The notes beneath the pieces are model-generated. The model saw only the letters and a program-made list of their open reading frames with translations. It had not been told where the DNA came from and did no database searches. Shown here piece after piece: positions 26,872 to 34,090 of a DNA stretch of 64,000 bases (its first letter is position 1; each line of letters opens with the position of its first letter). This DNA is from Sphingomonas pituitosa NBRC 102491 (GTDB taxonomy: Bacteria > Pseudomonadota > Alphaproteobacteria > Sphingomonadales > Sphingomonadaceae), in assembly GCF_001598435.1 (NCBI RefSeq), contig NZ_BCYY01000006.1, positions 124,001-188,000 of the forward strand, read 5' to 3'. The position numbers and the translations under genes are program-made.

Positions 26872-27501
26872 ATGGTCGAAAAGATTCTGGGCGTCCTCGC
26901 CACCTTCACCATCTGGGTCATCTCGAGCGGCGGCTATCTCGGCATCGCGCTGCTGATGGCGATCGAATCCGCGTGCATCCCGCTGCCGTCGGAGATCATC
27001 ATGCCGTTCGCCGGCTATCTGGTCTCCACCGGCCGGTTCGACCTGTACCTGGCGGCCACCGCCGGCGCGATCGGGTGCAACCTGGGCTCGATCGTCGCCT
27101 ATGAGATCGGCAAGCGCGGCGGGCGCCCGCTGGCGCTGCGCTGGGGCAAGTATCTGCTGATCGGCCCGGGCGAGATCGATGCGGCGGACCGTTTCTTCGC
27201 GCGCTATGGCAGCATCGCGGTGCTGATCGGCCGGCTGCTGCCGGTGATCCGCTCGTTCATCGCCTTCCCCGCCGGGGTCGCGCGGATGAAGCTGGTGCCG
27301 TTCCACGTCTACACCTTCCTCGGCAGCTGGCCGTGGTGCTTCGGCCTCGCCTGGGTCGGCATGACCCTCGGTGAAAAGTGGGACAGCGATCCGCGCATGA
27401 AGGCCGCCTTCCACAGCGCCGACGCGCTGATCGGCGTGGTGCTGGTCGCGCTCGTCGCCTTCTACATCTGGCACCGCGTGCGGGGCATGAAGCAGCGCTG
27501 A
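26872..27501 (+). CDS. DedA-family inner-membrane protein
   Basis: 209 aa with several hydrophobic segments. Family marks are ESACIPLPSEIIMPFAG (re-entrant loop with conserved Glu and PxPSE) and GRLLPVIRSFIAFPAGVARM with the conserved arginines. DedA/VTT-domain proteins are undecaprenyl-phosphate or phospholipid flippases affecting envelope integrity and proton-motive force. The gene is followed by the secE promoter region. Divergent from GH127; 135 bp shared upstream region with no strong promoter seen. Confidence 0.9.
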   Translation: MVEKILGVLATFTIWVISSGGYLGIALLMAIESACIPLPSEIIMPFAGYLVSTGRFDLYLAATAGAIGCNLGSIVAYEIGKRGGRPLALRWGKYLLIGPGEIDAADRFFARYGSIAVLIGRLLPVIRSFIAFPAGVARMKLVPFHVYTFLGSWPWCFGLAWVGMTLGEKWDSDPRMKAAFHSADALIGVVLVALVAFYIWHRVRGMKQR

Positions 27502-27523
27502 TTCGGCCCCTTTCCGCCACCGC

Positions 27524-27552
27524 TTGCGCTGGGCGGCATGATCCTCTAGATA
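27524..27552 (+). promoter_or_regulatory. Candidate secE-nusG promoter
   Basis: CTTGCGC with TTGCGC at 27524-27529, a 17-bp spacer, and TAGATA at 27547-27552 (preceded by C, giving CTAGATA). The same CTTG...CTA layout occurs before rplK and rplJ. It lies about 100 bp before the secE start and just after dedA. Confidence 0.55.
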
Positions 27553-27655
27553 CAGCGCCCTAGCCAAAAGCGTGGGTGGATTGCACCGGTTCCTGGGAAG
27601 GACCGGGCAGCGGACCCATGCCCGAAGCGCCATTTTTCACACGAGGATAGCCCCA

Positions 27656-27853
27656 GTGGCGAAGACCAGCCCCGTCGAATTCGTGAAGCAGGTCCAGACC
27701 GAGACCCGCAAGATCGCCTGGCCCACGCGCCGCGAGACGATCATGACCGGCGTGATGGTGATGATCATGACGACGCTGCTCGGCACCTTCTTCCTCGGCA
27801 TCGATTCGCTGTTCGACCTGATCGTCAACGCACTTCTTCGCCTCGCGCAGTAA
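27656..27853 (+). CDS. secE: Preprotein translocase subunit SecE
   Basis: 65 aa from GTG 27656 (GAGGAT upstream). It has the short single-helix form of SecE: an N-terminal amphipathic stretch with the conserved KVxWPxRxE-like block (KIAWPTRRETIMT) and one transmembrane segment (~33-57). SecE clamps the SecY halves in the SecYEG translocon. It is directly followed by nusG (16 bp), the near-universal pairing. Confidence 0.95.
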   Translation: MAKTSPVEFVKQVQTETRKIAWPTRRETIMTGVMVMIMTTLLGTFFLGIDSLFDLIVNALLRLAQ

Positions 27854-27869
27854 GGAAAGACCAAGAACC

Positions 27870-28409
27870 ATGTCGCGCTGGTACATCATCCACGCCTATT
27901 CCGGTTTCGAGGGCAAGGTCCGCGACCAGATCCTGGCCGACGCCACCCGCCTGGGCCTCGATCGCCTCGTCGAGGCGGTGGAAGTCCCCACCGAGACCGT
28001 CACCGAAGTGCGGCGCGGCAAGAAGATCCAGTCCGAGCGGAAGTTCTTCCCCGGCTACGTCCTCGCCAAGCTCGAGATGAACGACGACGTCTATCACTTG
28101 GTGAAGAACACGCCGAAGGTGACCGGCTTCCTCGGCAGCTCGGGCAAGCCCCAGCCGATCAGCGAGGCCGAAGCGGCCCGCATCCTCAACACCAAGGAAG
28201 AAGCGGCCACCGCGGCGCCCAAGGCCAAGCTGAAGGTCGATTTCGACATCGGCGACACGGTCAAGGTGATCAGCGGCAACTTCGCCACCTTCTCGGGCGT
28301 GGTGGAAGAGCTGGATTACGACAAGAACCGTGTGAAGGTCTCGATCTCGATCTTCGGCCGCGCAACCCCGCTGGAGCTGGGTTTCGAGGACGTCGAACGG
28401 GTCAAGTAA
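27870..28409 (+). CDS. nusG: Transcription termination/antitermination factor NusG
   Basis: 179 aa, ATG 27870. The N-terminal NGN domain begins WYIIHAYSGFE and carries FPGYVLAKLEMNDDVYHLVKNTPKVTGF; the C-terminal KOW domain starts near residue 128 (FDIGDTVKVISGNFATFSG) and ends with LGFEDVERVK. It binds RNA polymerase, Rho and S10. A strong intrinsic terminator follows at once, so this two-gene unit ends here rather than running into rplK as in most bacteria. Confidence 0.96.
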   Translation: MSRWYIIHAYSGFEGKVRDQILADATRLGLDRLVEAVEVPTETVTEVRRGKKIQSERKFFPGYVLAKLEMNDDVYHLVKNTPKVTGFLGSSGKPQPISEAEAARILNTKEEAATAAPKAKLKVDFDIGDTVKVISGNFATFSGVVEELDYDKNRVKVSISIFGRATPLELGFEDVERVK

Positions 28410-28445
28410 GGCCGGGCCGATCGGCCTGCCATGCGAACACGAAGG

Positions 28446-28472
28446 AGCCGGGGTGGAAGCCCCGGCTTTTTT
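28446..28472 (+). terminator. Intrinsic terminator after nusG
   Basis: An 8-bp perfect stem AGCCGGGG/CCCCGGCT (28446-28453, 28460-28467) with a 6-nt loop is followed by six T residues, 37 bp after the nusG stop. Confidence 0.85.
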
Positions 28473-28543
28473 GTTGGCGATGTTCGAATGGAAGCCACTC
28501 AAACCACCTTCGGAAACGGCGAGCCGCATGGCACACCCATGCC

Positions 28544-29008
28544 ATGAATCCGCCGCTTCCACCGCGCACGCCTTGGCGCGTCGGCTTTCCCGACGTATTC
28601 GTTCATAGCAGTGTGCGCATCCGCGATGCCCATCCAGCCTATGCGCTGGCGAAAGCGGGGGACGCAGATGCTGCCTTTGAGCTCGCTTGCGATCTGCTAT
28701 CGGCGGATACAACGGCACGGCTGGCCGCCCTTACAGGCGCGGAGGTGCTTGCGATCACCACCCTCACCGAGAGCCGGGACGCTCGGAAAATTTCCTTACG
28801 CCCCGCAACCCGGGACATGCTATGGGAGAAGCATGGCGAAGTTCTCGACCACCTCTGGCGCGCCCAGTTCGGACACGGGATCGACTGTCTCACCGACATC
28901 GAAGCCCAGAATCTATGTCGTCAGCCATCTCTTGCCGCCATCGAGGATTTCTTGGCTAAGGCAGCAATCGAAGCACGTGGCCGAGGTCTCGACCCGGCGA
29001 TCGCATGA
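28544..29008 (+). pseudogene. Phosphoribosyltransferase-like remnant with catalytic middle missing
   Basis: 154 aa. The first ~68 residues (FPDVFVHSSVRIRDAHPAY, AKAGDADAAFELACDLL, AALTGAEVLAI) resemble the N-terminus, and residues ~72-150 (LTESRDARKISLRPATRDML, EKHGEVLDHLWRAQFGHG, LTDIEAQNL) the C-terminus, of uncharacterised phosphoribosyltransferase-like proteins of alphaproteobacteria. The PRPP-binding segment expected between them (a VDDVxTxGGT-type motif) is absent. The junction near residue 70 (about position 28754) is in frame, so an internal deletion of roughly 90 codons is inferred. It may still be expressed, but phosphoribosyl transfer is unlikely. Family assignment is from memory of the motif order. 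Confidence 0.5.
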
Positions 29009-29066
29009 GCAGACCGTAAAGCCCTGAGGCATTCGCGTGAAACCCGACACCGGGTGAATCCGCACA

Positions 29067-29096
29067 AAAAAGCCGGGGCTCGCACCCCGGCTTTTC
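29067..29096. terminator. Bidirectional intrinsic terminator
   Basis: A 9-bp perfect stem AAGCCGGGG/CCCCGGCTT (29071-29079, 29086-29094) with six A residues on the left and a T run on the right lies between the convergent 28544-29008 and 29118-29726 genes, so it can serve both. Confidence 0.8.
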
Positions 29097-29117
29097 TGCC
29101 CTTCGGCTAGGTGACGA

Positions 29118-29726
29118 TCACATCACCGACGGCTCGCGATAGGCGCTGCGTTCGCGCTCGATCTCGTCGCGGGTATAGGCCGGGGCCTTGTCGTCGAACG
29201 CGGTCCAGCCCGACTGGCGATAGGCCGCACCGCGCGTACCGGCATCGACACCGCGACGGTTCAGCACCGATTCCGCCTGGCTCGCCAGATCGTCCGAGAC
29301 GCGCGCGCTCACCAGCGTGCCGCCGCGGCGCACGCCTTCGGAATAGACATGCGCGTCTTCCTCGCTGTGCCCGGCATTCTTCAGCGCACCGACGATGCCG
29401 CCGGTCGCCGCGCCGCCGACGCCGCCGATTGCCGCGCCCGCGGCGGTCGAGGCCAGCCAGCCGGCCGCCACGATCGGGCCCAGGCCCGGAATGGCGAGCA
29501 GGCCGAGGCCCGCGAGCAGGCCGCCGACGCCGCCCAGCGCCGCGCCGGTCGAGGCGCCGCGGGTCACGTCGCCGTGCGCGTTGACGTCGGTCACGTCATG
29601 GTCGCCATGCGTGTTGTTGGCGACGATGCTGAGGTCGCTGTGCGGCACGCCCAGCCGCTCGAGCTCGTTCACGGCGGCCTTGGCGTCCGAATAATCGTCG
29701 AACAGACGGGTAATGGTCCGGCTCAT
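29118..29726 (-). CDS. General stress protein 17M/YflT-like protein
   Basis: 202 aa. The N-terminal ~40 residues (TRLFDDYSDAKAAVNELERLGVP...LSIVANN) match the general-stress-protein 17M/YflT-type domain. The centre (~60-115) is a long Gly/Ala-rich hydrophobic tract (GGVGGLLAGLGLLAIPGLGPIVAAG) typical of glycine-zipper membrane-associated stress proteins. The C-terminal part is hydrophilic with the VSARVSDDLASQAESVLNRRGV block. Sphingomonads often carry such genes under the general stress response. The following PepSY-like gene lies upstream on the same strand. Confidence 0.75.
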   Translation of the reverse strand: MSRTITRLFDDYSDAKAAVNELERLGVPHSDLSIVANNTHGDHDVTDVNAHGDVTRGASTGAALGGVGGLLAGLGLLAIPGLGPIVAAGWLASTAAGAAIGGVGGAATGGIVGALKNAGHSEEDAHVYSEGVRRGGTLVSARVSDDLASQAESVLNRRGVDAGTRGAAYRQSGWTAFDDKAPAYTRDEIERERSAYREPSVM

Positions 29727-29753
29727 GGCAATTCTCCTGCAGAAATCGAGGGG

Positions 29754-30062
29754 TTAGCGCGCGGTGATGTTGCCCTTGTAGTCGAGCGTCACGGTCAGCT
29801 TCTTGCCGTTCTTCATCGCCATGCCCTGCCAGGCGCCGTTGTCGGTGCCCTTCAGATCGGTGATGTCGGTATAGCCGGCCTTGGCCAGCCGCCCCTTGGC
29901 CTGGTCCTCGGTGAAGGAGCTGCGGCCCTTGGCCGGGCTGGCGACCTGGTGCGCGGTACCGTCCTTGACCACGGGGTTGTGCGATCCGCTCTGTCCGGTC
30001 TGCGCTGCGGCGCCTGTCGTCGCCAGCGCAGCAGCGGCTGCGGCTATGATGATCCGTTTCAT
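29754..30062 (-). CDS. Small periplasmic PepSY-like protein
   Basis: 102 aa from ATG 30062, chosen for GAGAGGAA 5 bp upstream on the minus strand over an ATG at 30077. Signal peptide MKRIIIAAAAAALATTG ending AAAQ near residue 20. The mature part (FTEDQAKGRLAKAGYTDITDLKGTDNGAWQGMAMKNGKKLTVTLDYKGNITA, read in pieces) has the helix plus beta-hairpin pattern of PepSY-type domains: a small basic helix, then W..A..NGK...V..D..G. Probably same transcript as the stress protein 27 bp downstream. The specific function is unknown. Confidence 0.72.
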   Translation of the reverse strand: MKRIIIAAAAAALATTGAAAQTGQSGSHNPVVKDGTAHQVASPAKGRSSFTEDQAKGRLAKAGYTDITDLKGTDNGAWQGMAMKNGKKLTVTLDYKGNITAR

Positions 30063-30235
30063 GCCCGTTCCTCTCATTTTATGGTCTAGCCCGCGCCGGC
30101 CCCTGTCCTCCTGACCGCGCGGATATTTTCTAAACCGATGAAGGACTTGTTTAGTTCAATGCGGCCCGTCTCCGACCGCCGCTTGCCAGCATCGCCGCGT
30201 CCCGCCACTGTCGCCCCCCAACACCGGGGACCAGC

Positions 30236-31321
30236 ATGCAACACACCACCAAAGCCCAGACCCGCGCGCGCGTGGTGCTCGCCGCCGCCATTGCCGCCGC
30301 CGCCTTGTGGATCGGCATGGCGTTCGTACCGGCGATCCTCTGGGCCGGGGTGCTCGCGATCGGCATCGAGCCGCTGCGCACGCGCCTGGTCGGTCGCCTG
30401 CCCGGCCGCCCCACCCTGGTCGCCGCGCTGCTCACCCTCGCCGTCCTGCTGGTCGTGCTGATCCCGCTGTCGATCGCGATCAGCCAGGCGGTGGTCGAGG
30501 CACAGTCCGTCGCCGCCTGGATCGCCGATGCCCGCGCCAACGGCGTGCCGGTGCCGGACTGGGTGGCGCGGCTGCCCTGGGGCGCCCCGGAAGTCACCGC
30601 ATGGTGGACGCTCCACCTCGCCACGCCGGAGGCCGCCGCCGCCGAGTTCGGCCGGCTCGATCAATCGCTCTGGCGCGCCCATTCGGGGGCGCTCACCCAC
30701 ACGCTGGTCCGCCGCGTGGTGGTGTTCGCCTTCACCCTGGTCGTGCTGTTCTTCCTGCTGCGCGATCGCGACGACATCGTCCGCCAGCTCGAGCGCGGCG
30801 CCACCCGCGCGTTCGGCGATGCGGGCGACCGGCTGGGCCGCCAGATCTTCGCGGCGGTGCGCGGCGCGGTCGACGGCATGGTGCTGCTCGGCCTGGCGCA
30901 AGGCATCCTGATGGCGATCCTGTTCGCGATCGGCGGCGTGCCGCACCCGATCCTGCTCGGCCTGTCCTCGGGGCTCGCCTCGATCATCCCGTTCGGGCTG
31001 GCGGTGGTGCTGGTGCTCGCGGTGCTGCTGCTGCTCGCCAAGGGGGCGGTGATGGCGGCGATCGTCGTCGGCGCGATCGGCTATGCGCTCAACTTCGTGA
31101 TCGATCATTTCCTGCGCCCCAGCCTGATCGGCGGCACCACCCGCCTGCCCTTCGTCTGGGTGCTGATCGGCATCCTGGGCGGCGTGGAGACGATCGGGCT
31201 GCTCGGCCTGTTCGTCGGCCCCGCGGTGATGGCGGCGCTGGTGCTGCTGTGGCGCGAATGGGTAGCCGAGGGCGATATCGGCGGGGCGGAGTCGGCGCAC
31301 ACGGCGGAGCTGCGGCCGTGA
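30236..31321 (+). CDS. AI-2E family transporter (UPF0118)
   Basis: 361 aa polytopic membrane protein, about 7-8 hydrophobic segments. The family block in the second half is present: LGLAQGILMAILFAIGGVPHPILLGLSSGLASIIPFG (read in pieces), then FLRPSLIGGTTRLPFVWVLIGILGGVETIGLLGLFVGP. Members include TqsA-type AI-2 exporters and Na+/Li+ antiporters, so the substrate is not predictable. Monocistronic by position; an AT-rich stretch before it may hold its promoter. Confidence 0.9.
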   Translation: MQHTTKAQTRARVVLAAAIAAAALWIGMAFVPAILWAGVLAIGIEPLRTRLVGRLPGRPTLVAALLTLAVLLVVLIPLSIAISQAVVEAQSVAAWIADARANGVPVPDWVARLPWGAPEVTAWWTLHLATPEAAAAEFGRLDQSLWRAHSGALTHTLVRRVVVFAFTLVVLFFLLRDRDDIVRQLERGATRAFGDAGDRLGRQIFAAVRGAVDGMVLLGLAQGILMAILFAIGGVPHPILLGLSSGLASIIPFGLAVVLVLAVLLLLAKGAVMAAIVVGAIGYALNFVIDHFLRPSLIGGTTRLPFVWVLIGILGGVETIGLLGLFVGPAVMAALVLLWREWVAEGDIGGAESAHTAELRP

Positions 31322-31426
31322 GGTTTGGGGCTTGGGGAGGCTGCTAACAACCAGACTCGGTCGTGGCGATGGCCAGCGTCTAAAATGATAATCTCCGGAT
31401 CTTTTCAGAGCGATAGGATCAATTCG

Positions 31427-31777
31427 ATGCACAACCCGCTGGAAAGCCAACGAGAACTTATTGATCAACTTTATCGTATCATGAAGGGCAGCTGTCCTGA
31501 TCATGCCTCCTCGGCCATATGTCGGTTTGAATATCGACATGGATCTGACGATGGCAGCTTCAGCGTTGAGGAAGCTTTTGGGTACGTGATAGATGGCGCG
31601 CCAGTTTCGGCCCTTTTAAAAGGGGATTTAGCGACCCCTGTGCACCATATTATTCCCGAGCTACATGCACTGATGAAGGCCCATACCGGAGGCGATTGGG
31701 CGGAATGCACGGTTAAGATAAACGAAGATGGAACAGTTGCGGCAAGTTTTGATTATTCCGGACAAACACAAGATTAA
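31427..31777 (+). CDS. DUF600/YezG-like immunity protein
   Basis: 116 aa from ATG 31427 (AGGATC upstream). The layout resembles YezG/DUF600 antitoxins: an N-terminal helix ELIDQLYRIMK, beta strands (SSAICRFEYRHG ... FSVEEAFGYVIDG), a helix with IIPELHALMKAHTGGDWAECTVKI, and the closing GTVAASFDYSG strand. YezG-type proteins neutralise LXG/YeeF-type toxins. No toxin gene is adjacent. Base composition is clearly AT-richer than neighbours, pointing to recent acquisition. It forms a pair with the next gene. Confidence 0.6.
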   Translation: MHNPLESQRELIDQLYRIMKGSCPDHASSAICRFEYRHGSDDGSFSVEEAFGYVIDGAPVSALLKGDLATPVHHIIPELHALMKAHTGGDWAECTVKINEDGTVAASFDYSGQTQD

Positions 31778-31858
31778 CGCCGTGAGCATTTTATCAGCAG
31801 GTGACTCGTATTACACCCCACCGCCACAAGGCGGCCTACTAAAAGCGGAAAATTTCAA

Positions 31859-32260
31859 ATGACACCTGCGGAGCTAGATTTGCTCATTCAGGAGGATCTT
31901 CAGTGTATAGAAGATCGCGAAGGGGCGTTCGGAAGGTGGATTCATGGCCTGTGGCCGGAGAATTATCAGATCTCCTTCAATGAGAACCGGGAGGTATTCC
32001 TTCACCTTATTCGCGTTCTGCTAGATAGCGGCAAAATCTATTTTCAAGAGCCGGCAGCGGCACCGTATGGAGAGAGGCGGGTATTGAATACCGACGTCTG
32101 GGCCGCGCCGCATGACTATATCATAGAACATATAGATCAGCGCCTGCCGAAGGACCTTACCGACCATCACGACACGCGGCTGACGGACTTCTGGTACGAC
32201 ATCCATTGCCCGCGACTTCTCTGGTACGACCCGGAAGACAATAGCTTGTTCGGAAGCTGA
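31859..32260 (+). CDS. DUF596-like, probable immunity-type protein
   Basis: 133 aa, ATG 31859. It has the order seen in DUF596-type small proteins of polymorphic-toxin loci: an N-terminal helix with aromatic/acidic residues, FNENREVFLHLIRVLLDSGKIYF in the middle, and a late CPRLLWYDPEDNS segment. AT-rich like the preceding gene, 81 bp downstream of it on the same strand. It lies upstream of the rplK promoter region. Function as an orphan immunity protein is inferred from resemblance and company; no cognate toxin is visible. Confidence 0.5.
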   Translation: MTPAELDLLIQEDLQCIEDREGAFGRWIHGLWPENYQISFNENREVFLHLIRVLLDSGKIYFQEPAAAPYGERRVLNTDVWAAPHDYIIEHIDQRLPKDLTDHHDTRLTDFWYDIHCPRLLWYDPEDNSLFGS

Positions 32261-32397
32261 TGCGCGCGGTCTTGCACTCGGCATCCTTGCGCCGCAACTC
32301 CGAGCTCTCGCGAGGCTGATAGGATCGCCCCCTCGTCTCGGAGCGGCCACCAACGCCTGAACCTGACTTCCCTACCGCGCCCCACCGCGGCACCCCC

Positions 32398-32426
32398 TTG
32401 CCCCGCGCCCCCCTTTCCGCTAAGGC
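32398..32426 (+). promoter_or_regulatory. Candidate rplK-rplA promoter
   Basis: TTGCCC (32398-32403), 17-bp spacer, TAAGGC (32421-32426); read as CTTGCC...CTAAGG it matches the layout before rplJ. It lies 88 bp before the rplK start, in the 250-bp gap after the AT-rich immunity pair. Confidence 0.5.
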
Positions 32427-32513
32427 CGCGCGCTTCCAAGCACACAGCTCGGGAACCATGCGGGAGGCGGCTTCGTGCCGTCGCTTGTACCGCTCGACTT
32501 GAAAGAGAGTGAC

Positions 32514-32945
32514 ATGGCTAAGAAGATTACCGGCTATATCAAGCTGCAGGTGGCCGCCGGCGCCGCAAACCCCTCGCCGCCGATCGGCCCTGCCCTGGGT
32601 CAGCGCGGCGTGAACATCATGGAATTCTGCAAGGCGTTCAACGCCGCGACCGGCGACGTCGAGAAGGGCACCCCCCTTCCCACCGTCATCACCGTCTATG
32701 CGGACCGTTCCTTCTCGTTCGAGACCAAGACGCCCCCGGCGACCTATCTCCTGAAGAAGGCCGTCGGCCTGAAGTCGGGTTCGAAGGAGCCGGGCAAGGT
32801 TGTCGCGGGCAAGATCACGCGCGCCCAGCTCGCGGAAGTCGCCCAGGCGAAGATGAAGGATCTGAACGCCAACGACATCGAAGCGGCGACCAAGATCATC
32901 GAAGGTTCGGCCCGCGCGATGGGCCTCGAAGTGGTGGAGGGCTGA
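32514..32945 (+). CDS. rplK: 50S ribosomal protein L11
   Basis: 143 aa from ATG 32514; the open frame extends 13 codons upstream, but AAAGAGAG sits just before this start and the protein begins with the normal [13 protein letters not shown]. The N-terminal domain has [20 protein letters not shown]; the C-terminal rRNA-binding domain ends [12 protein letters not shown]11 sits at the GTPase-associated centre with L10 and L7/L12. rplA follows after 4 bp. Confidence 0.97.
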   Translation: MAKKITGYIKLQVAAGAANPSPPIGPALGQRGVNIMEFCKAFNAATGDVEKGTPLPTVITVYADRSFSFETKTPPATYLLKKAVGLKSGSKEPGKVVAGKITRAQLAEVAQAKMKDLNANDIEAATKIIEGSARAMGLEVVEG

Positions 32946-32949
32946 TTCC

Positions 32950-33642
32950 ATGAGCAAGCTGACCAAGAAGCAGAAGGCATGGACGATTCCGGCCGAGAAG
33001 CTGCACGCCGTTGACGAGGCGATCGCCCTCGTGAAGGCGCACGCCACCGCCAAGTTCGACGAGACCATCGAAGTCGCGCTGAACCTGGGCGTCGATCCGC
33101 GCCACGCCGACCAGATGGTCCGCGGCGTCGTCACGCTCCCGGCCGGCACCGGCAAGACCGTGCGCGTGGGCGTGTTCGCCCGCGGCGCCAAGGCCGAGGA
33201 AGCCCTGGCTGCCGGCGCAGACGTCGTCGGTGCGGAAGACCTGATGGAAGCCATCCAGGGCGGCAAGATCGATTTCGATCGCTGCATCGCCACCCCGGAC
33301 ATGATGGGCCTGGTCGGCCGTCTCGGTAAGGTGCTGGGTCCCAAGGGCCTGATGCCGAACCCGAAGCTCGGCACCGTGACCATGAACGTCGGTGAAGCCG
33401 TCAAGGCTGCCAAGGGCGGCCAGGTGGAATACCGCGTCGAAAAGGCCGGCATCATCCACTCGGGCATCGGCAAGGTGAGCTTCTCGAACGAAGACCTGCG
33501 CCGCAACTTCGACGCGCTCGTCGACGCGGTGGTCAAGGCCAAGCCGGCCGGCGCCAAGGGCAAGTACCTCCAGAAGGTCGCGCTGTCCTCGTCGATGGGC
33601 CCGGGCGTGAAGGTGGACACGGCGGAAGTCGCCGCCGCCTGA
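32950..33642 (+). CDS. rplA: 50S ribosomal protein L1
   Basis: 230 aa, ATG 32950. Signature blocks are [22 protein letters not shown] and [16 protein letters not shown], with the C-terminal GPGVKVD. L1 forms the mobile stalk at the ribosomal E site and in many bacteria represses its own L11-L1 mRNA. It is followed by a strong terminator, so rplJ-rplL, 15 kb away, cannot be read from this unit. Confidence 0.97.
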   Translation: MSKLTKKQKAWTIPAEKLHAVDEAIALVKAHATAKFDETIEVALNLGVDPRHADQMVRGVVTLPAGTGKTVRVGVFARGAKAEEALAAGADVVGAEDLMEAIQGGKIDFDRCIATPDMMGLVGRLGKVLGPKGLMPNPKLGTVTMNVGEAVKAAKGGQVEYRVEKAGIIHSGIGKVSFSNEDLRRNFDALVDAVVKAKPAGAKGKYLQKVALSSSMGPGVKVDTAEVAAA

Positions 33643-33668
33643 GTCCTTCGGGAACCAAGCAAACGGAA

Positions 33669-33698
33669 AGGGCCGGGGAGCGATCCCCGGCCCTTTTT
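33669..33698 (+). terminator. Intrinsic terminator after rplA
   Basis: Perfect 10-bp stem AGGGCCGGGG/CCCCGGCCCT (33669-33678, 33685-33694) with a 6-nt loop, ending in a five-T run, 26 bp after the rplA stop. Confidence 0.88.
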
Positions 33699-33767
33699 GT
33701 TTGCAGGCGGCGCTTGCCACCCGCACGCGCACCGCTACGGTTATCCCACCCCCGCCAGCGAGACCCC

Positions 33768-33935
33768 ATGCAAGACACGCCCGACGCCCGCACCCTGCGC
33801 CGCCGCCGCACCGCCCTGTTGCTGCTCTGCGGAGTATTGCTGCTGCTCTCGGCCCGTGGCTCCCTGGTGGAAGACGTCCAGGAACTCGTCCACGGGCTGC
33901 ACGAAGGGTTCTTCGACGACGCATCGAGCGGCTGA
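33768..33935 (+). CDS. Small single-TM protein, hypothetical
   Basis: 55 aa from ATG 33768. The basic N-terminus (ARTLRRRRT) is followed by one hydrophobic helix (ALLLLCGVLLLLSA) and an acidic amphipathic tail (VEDVQELVHGLHEGFFDD). The ORF could also begin at 33714. Coding status is uncertain: it is short and in GC-rich DNA where chance frames are common, but the basic-TM-acidic layout is sensible for a membrane micro-protein. Confidence 0.4.
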   Translation: MQDTPDARTLRRRRTALLLLCGVLLLLSARGSLVEDVQELVHGLHEGFFDDASSG

Positions 33936-34011
33936 ACCGCCCCCGCCACGCACGGCGACACCCCGTCACCGCACTGCAACAATTCCCCCTGCCGGTTTCA
34001 CATCTTTGCAA

Positions 34012-34035
34012 GCGAACCGAAACCGAAACGTTCGC
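34012..34035. promoter_or_regulatory. Inverted repeat upstream of TBDR gene
   Basis: GCGAAC (34012-34017) and GTTCGC (34030-34035) form a 6-bp dyad around a 12-nt spacer made of repeated CGAAAC units, 55 bp before the TBDR start. It may be an operator or a leader hairpin. No function is known for it. Confidence 0.25.
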
Positions 34036-34090
34036 GCAACCAGCTAAGGCGCCTCTCAGAGACCAATAAGGGTCCAGGGAGAATCCAATC

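Noticed and set aside
27502-27655. tRNA-Trp gene, often located before secE
   Set aside because: The stretch has no cloverleaf arms or TTCGA loop.
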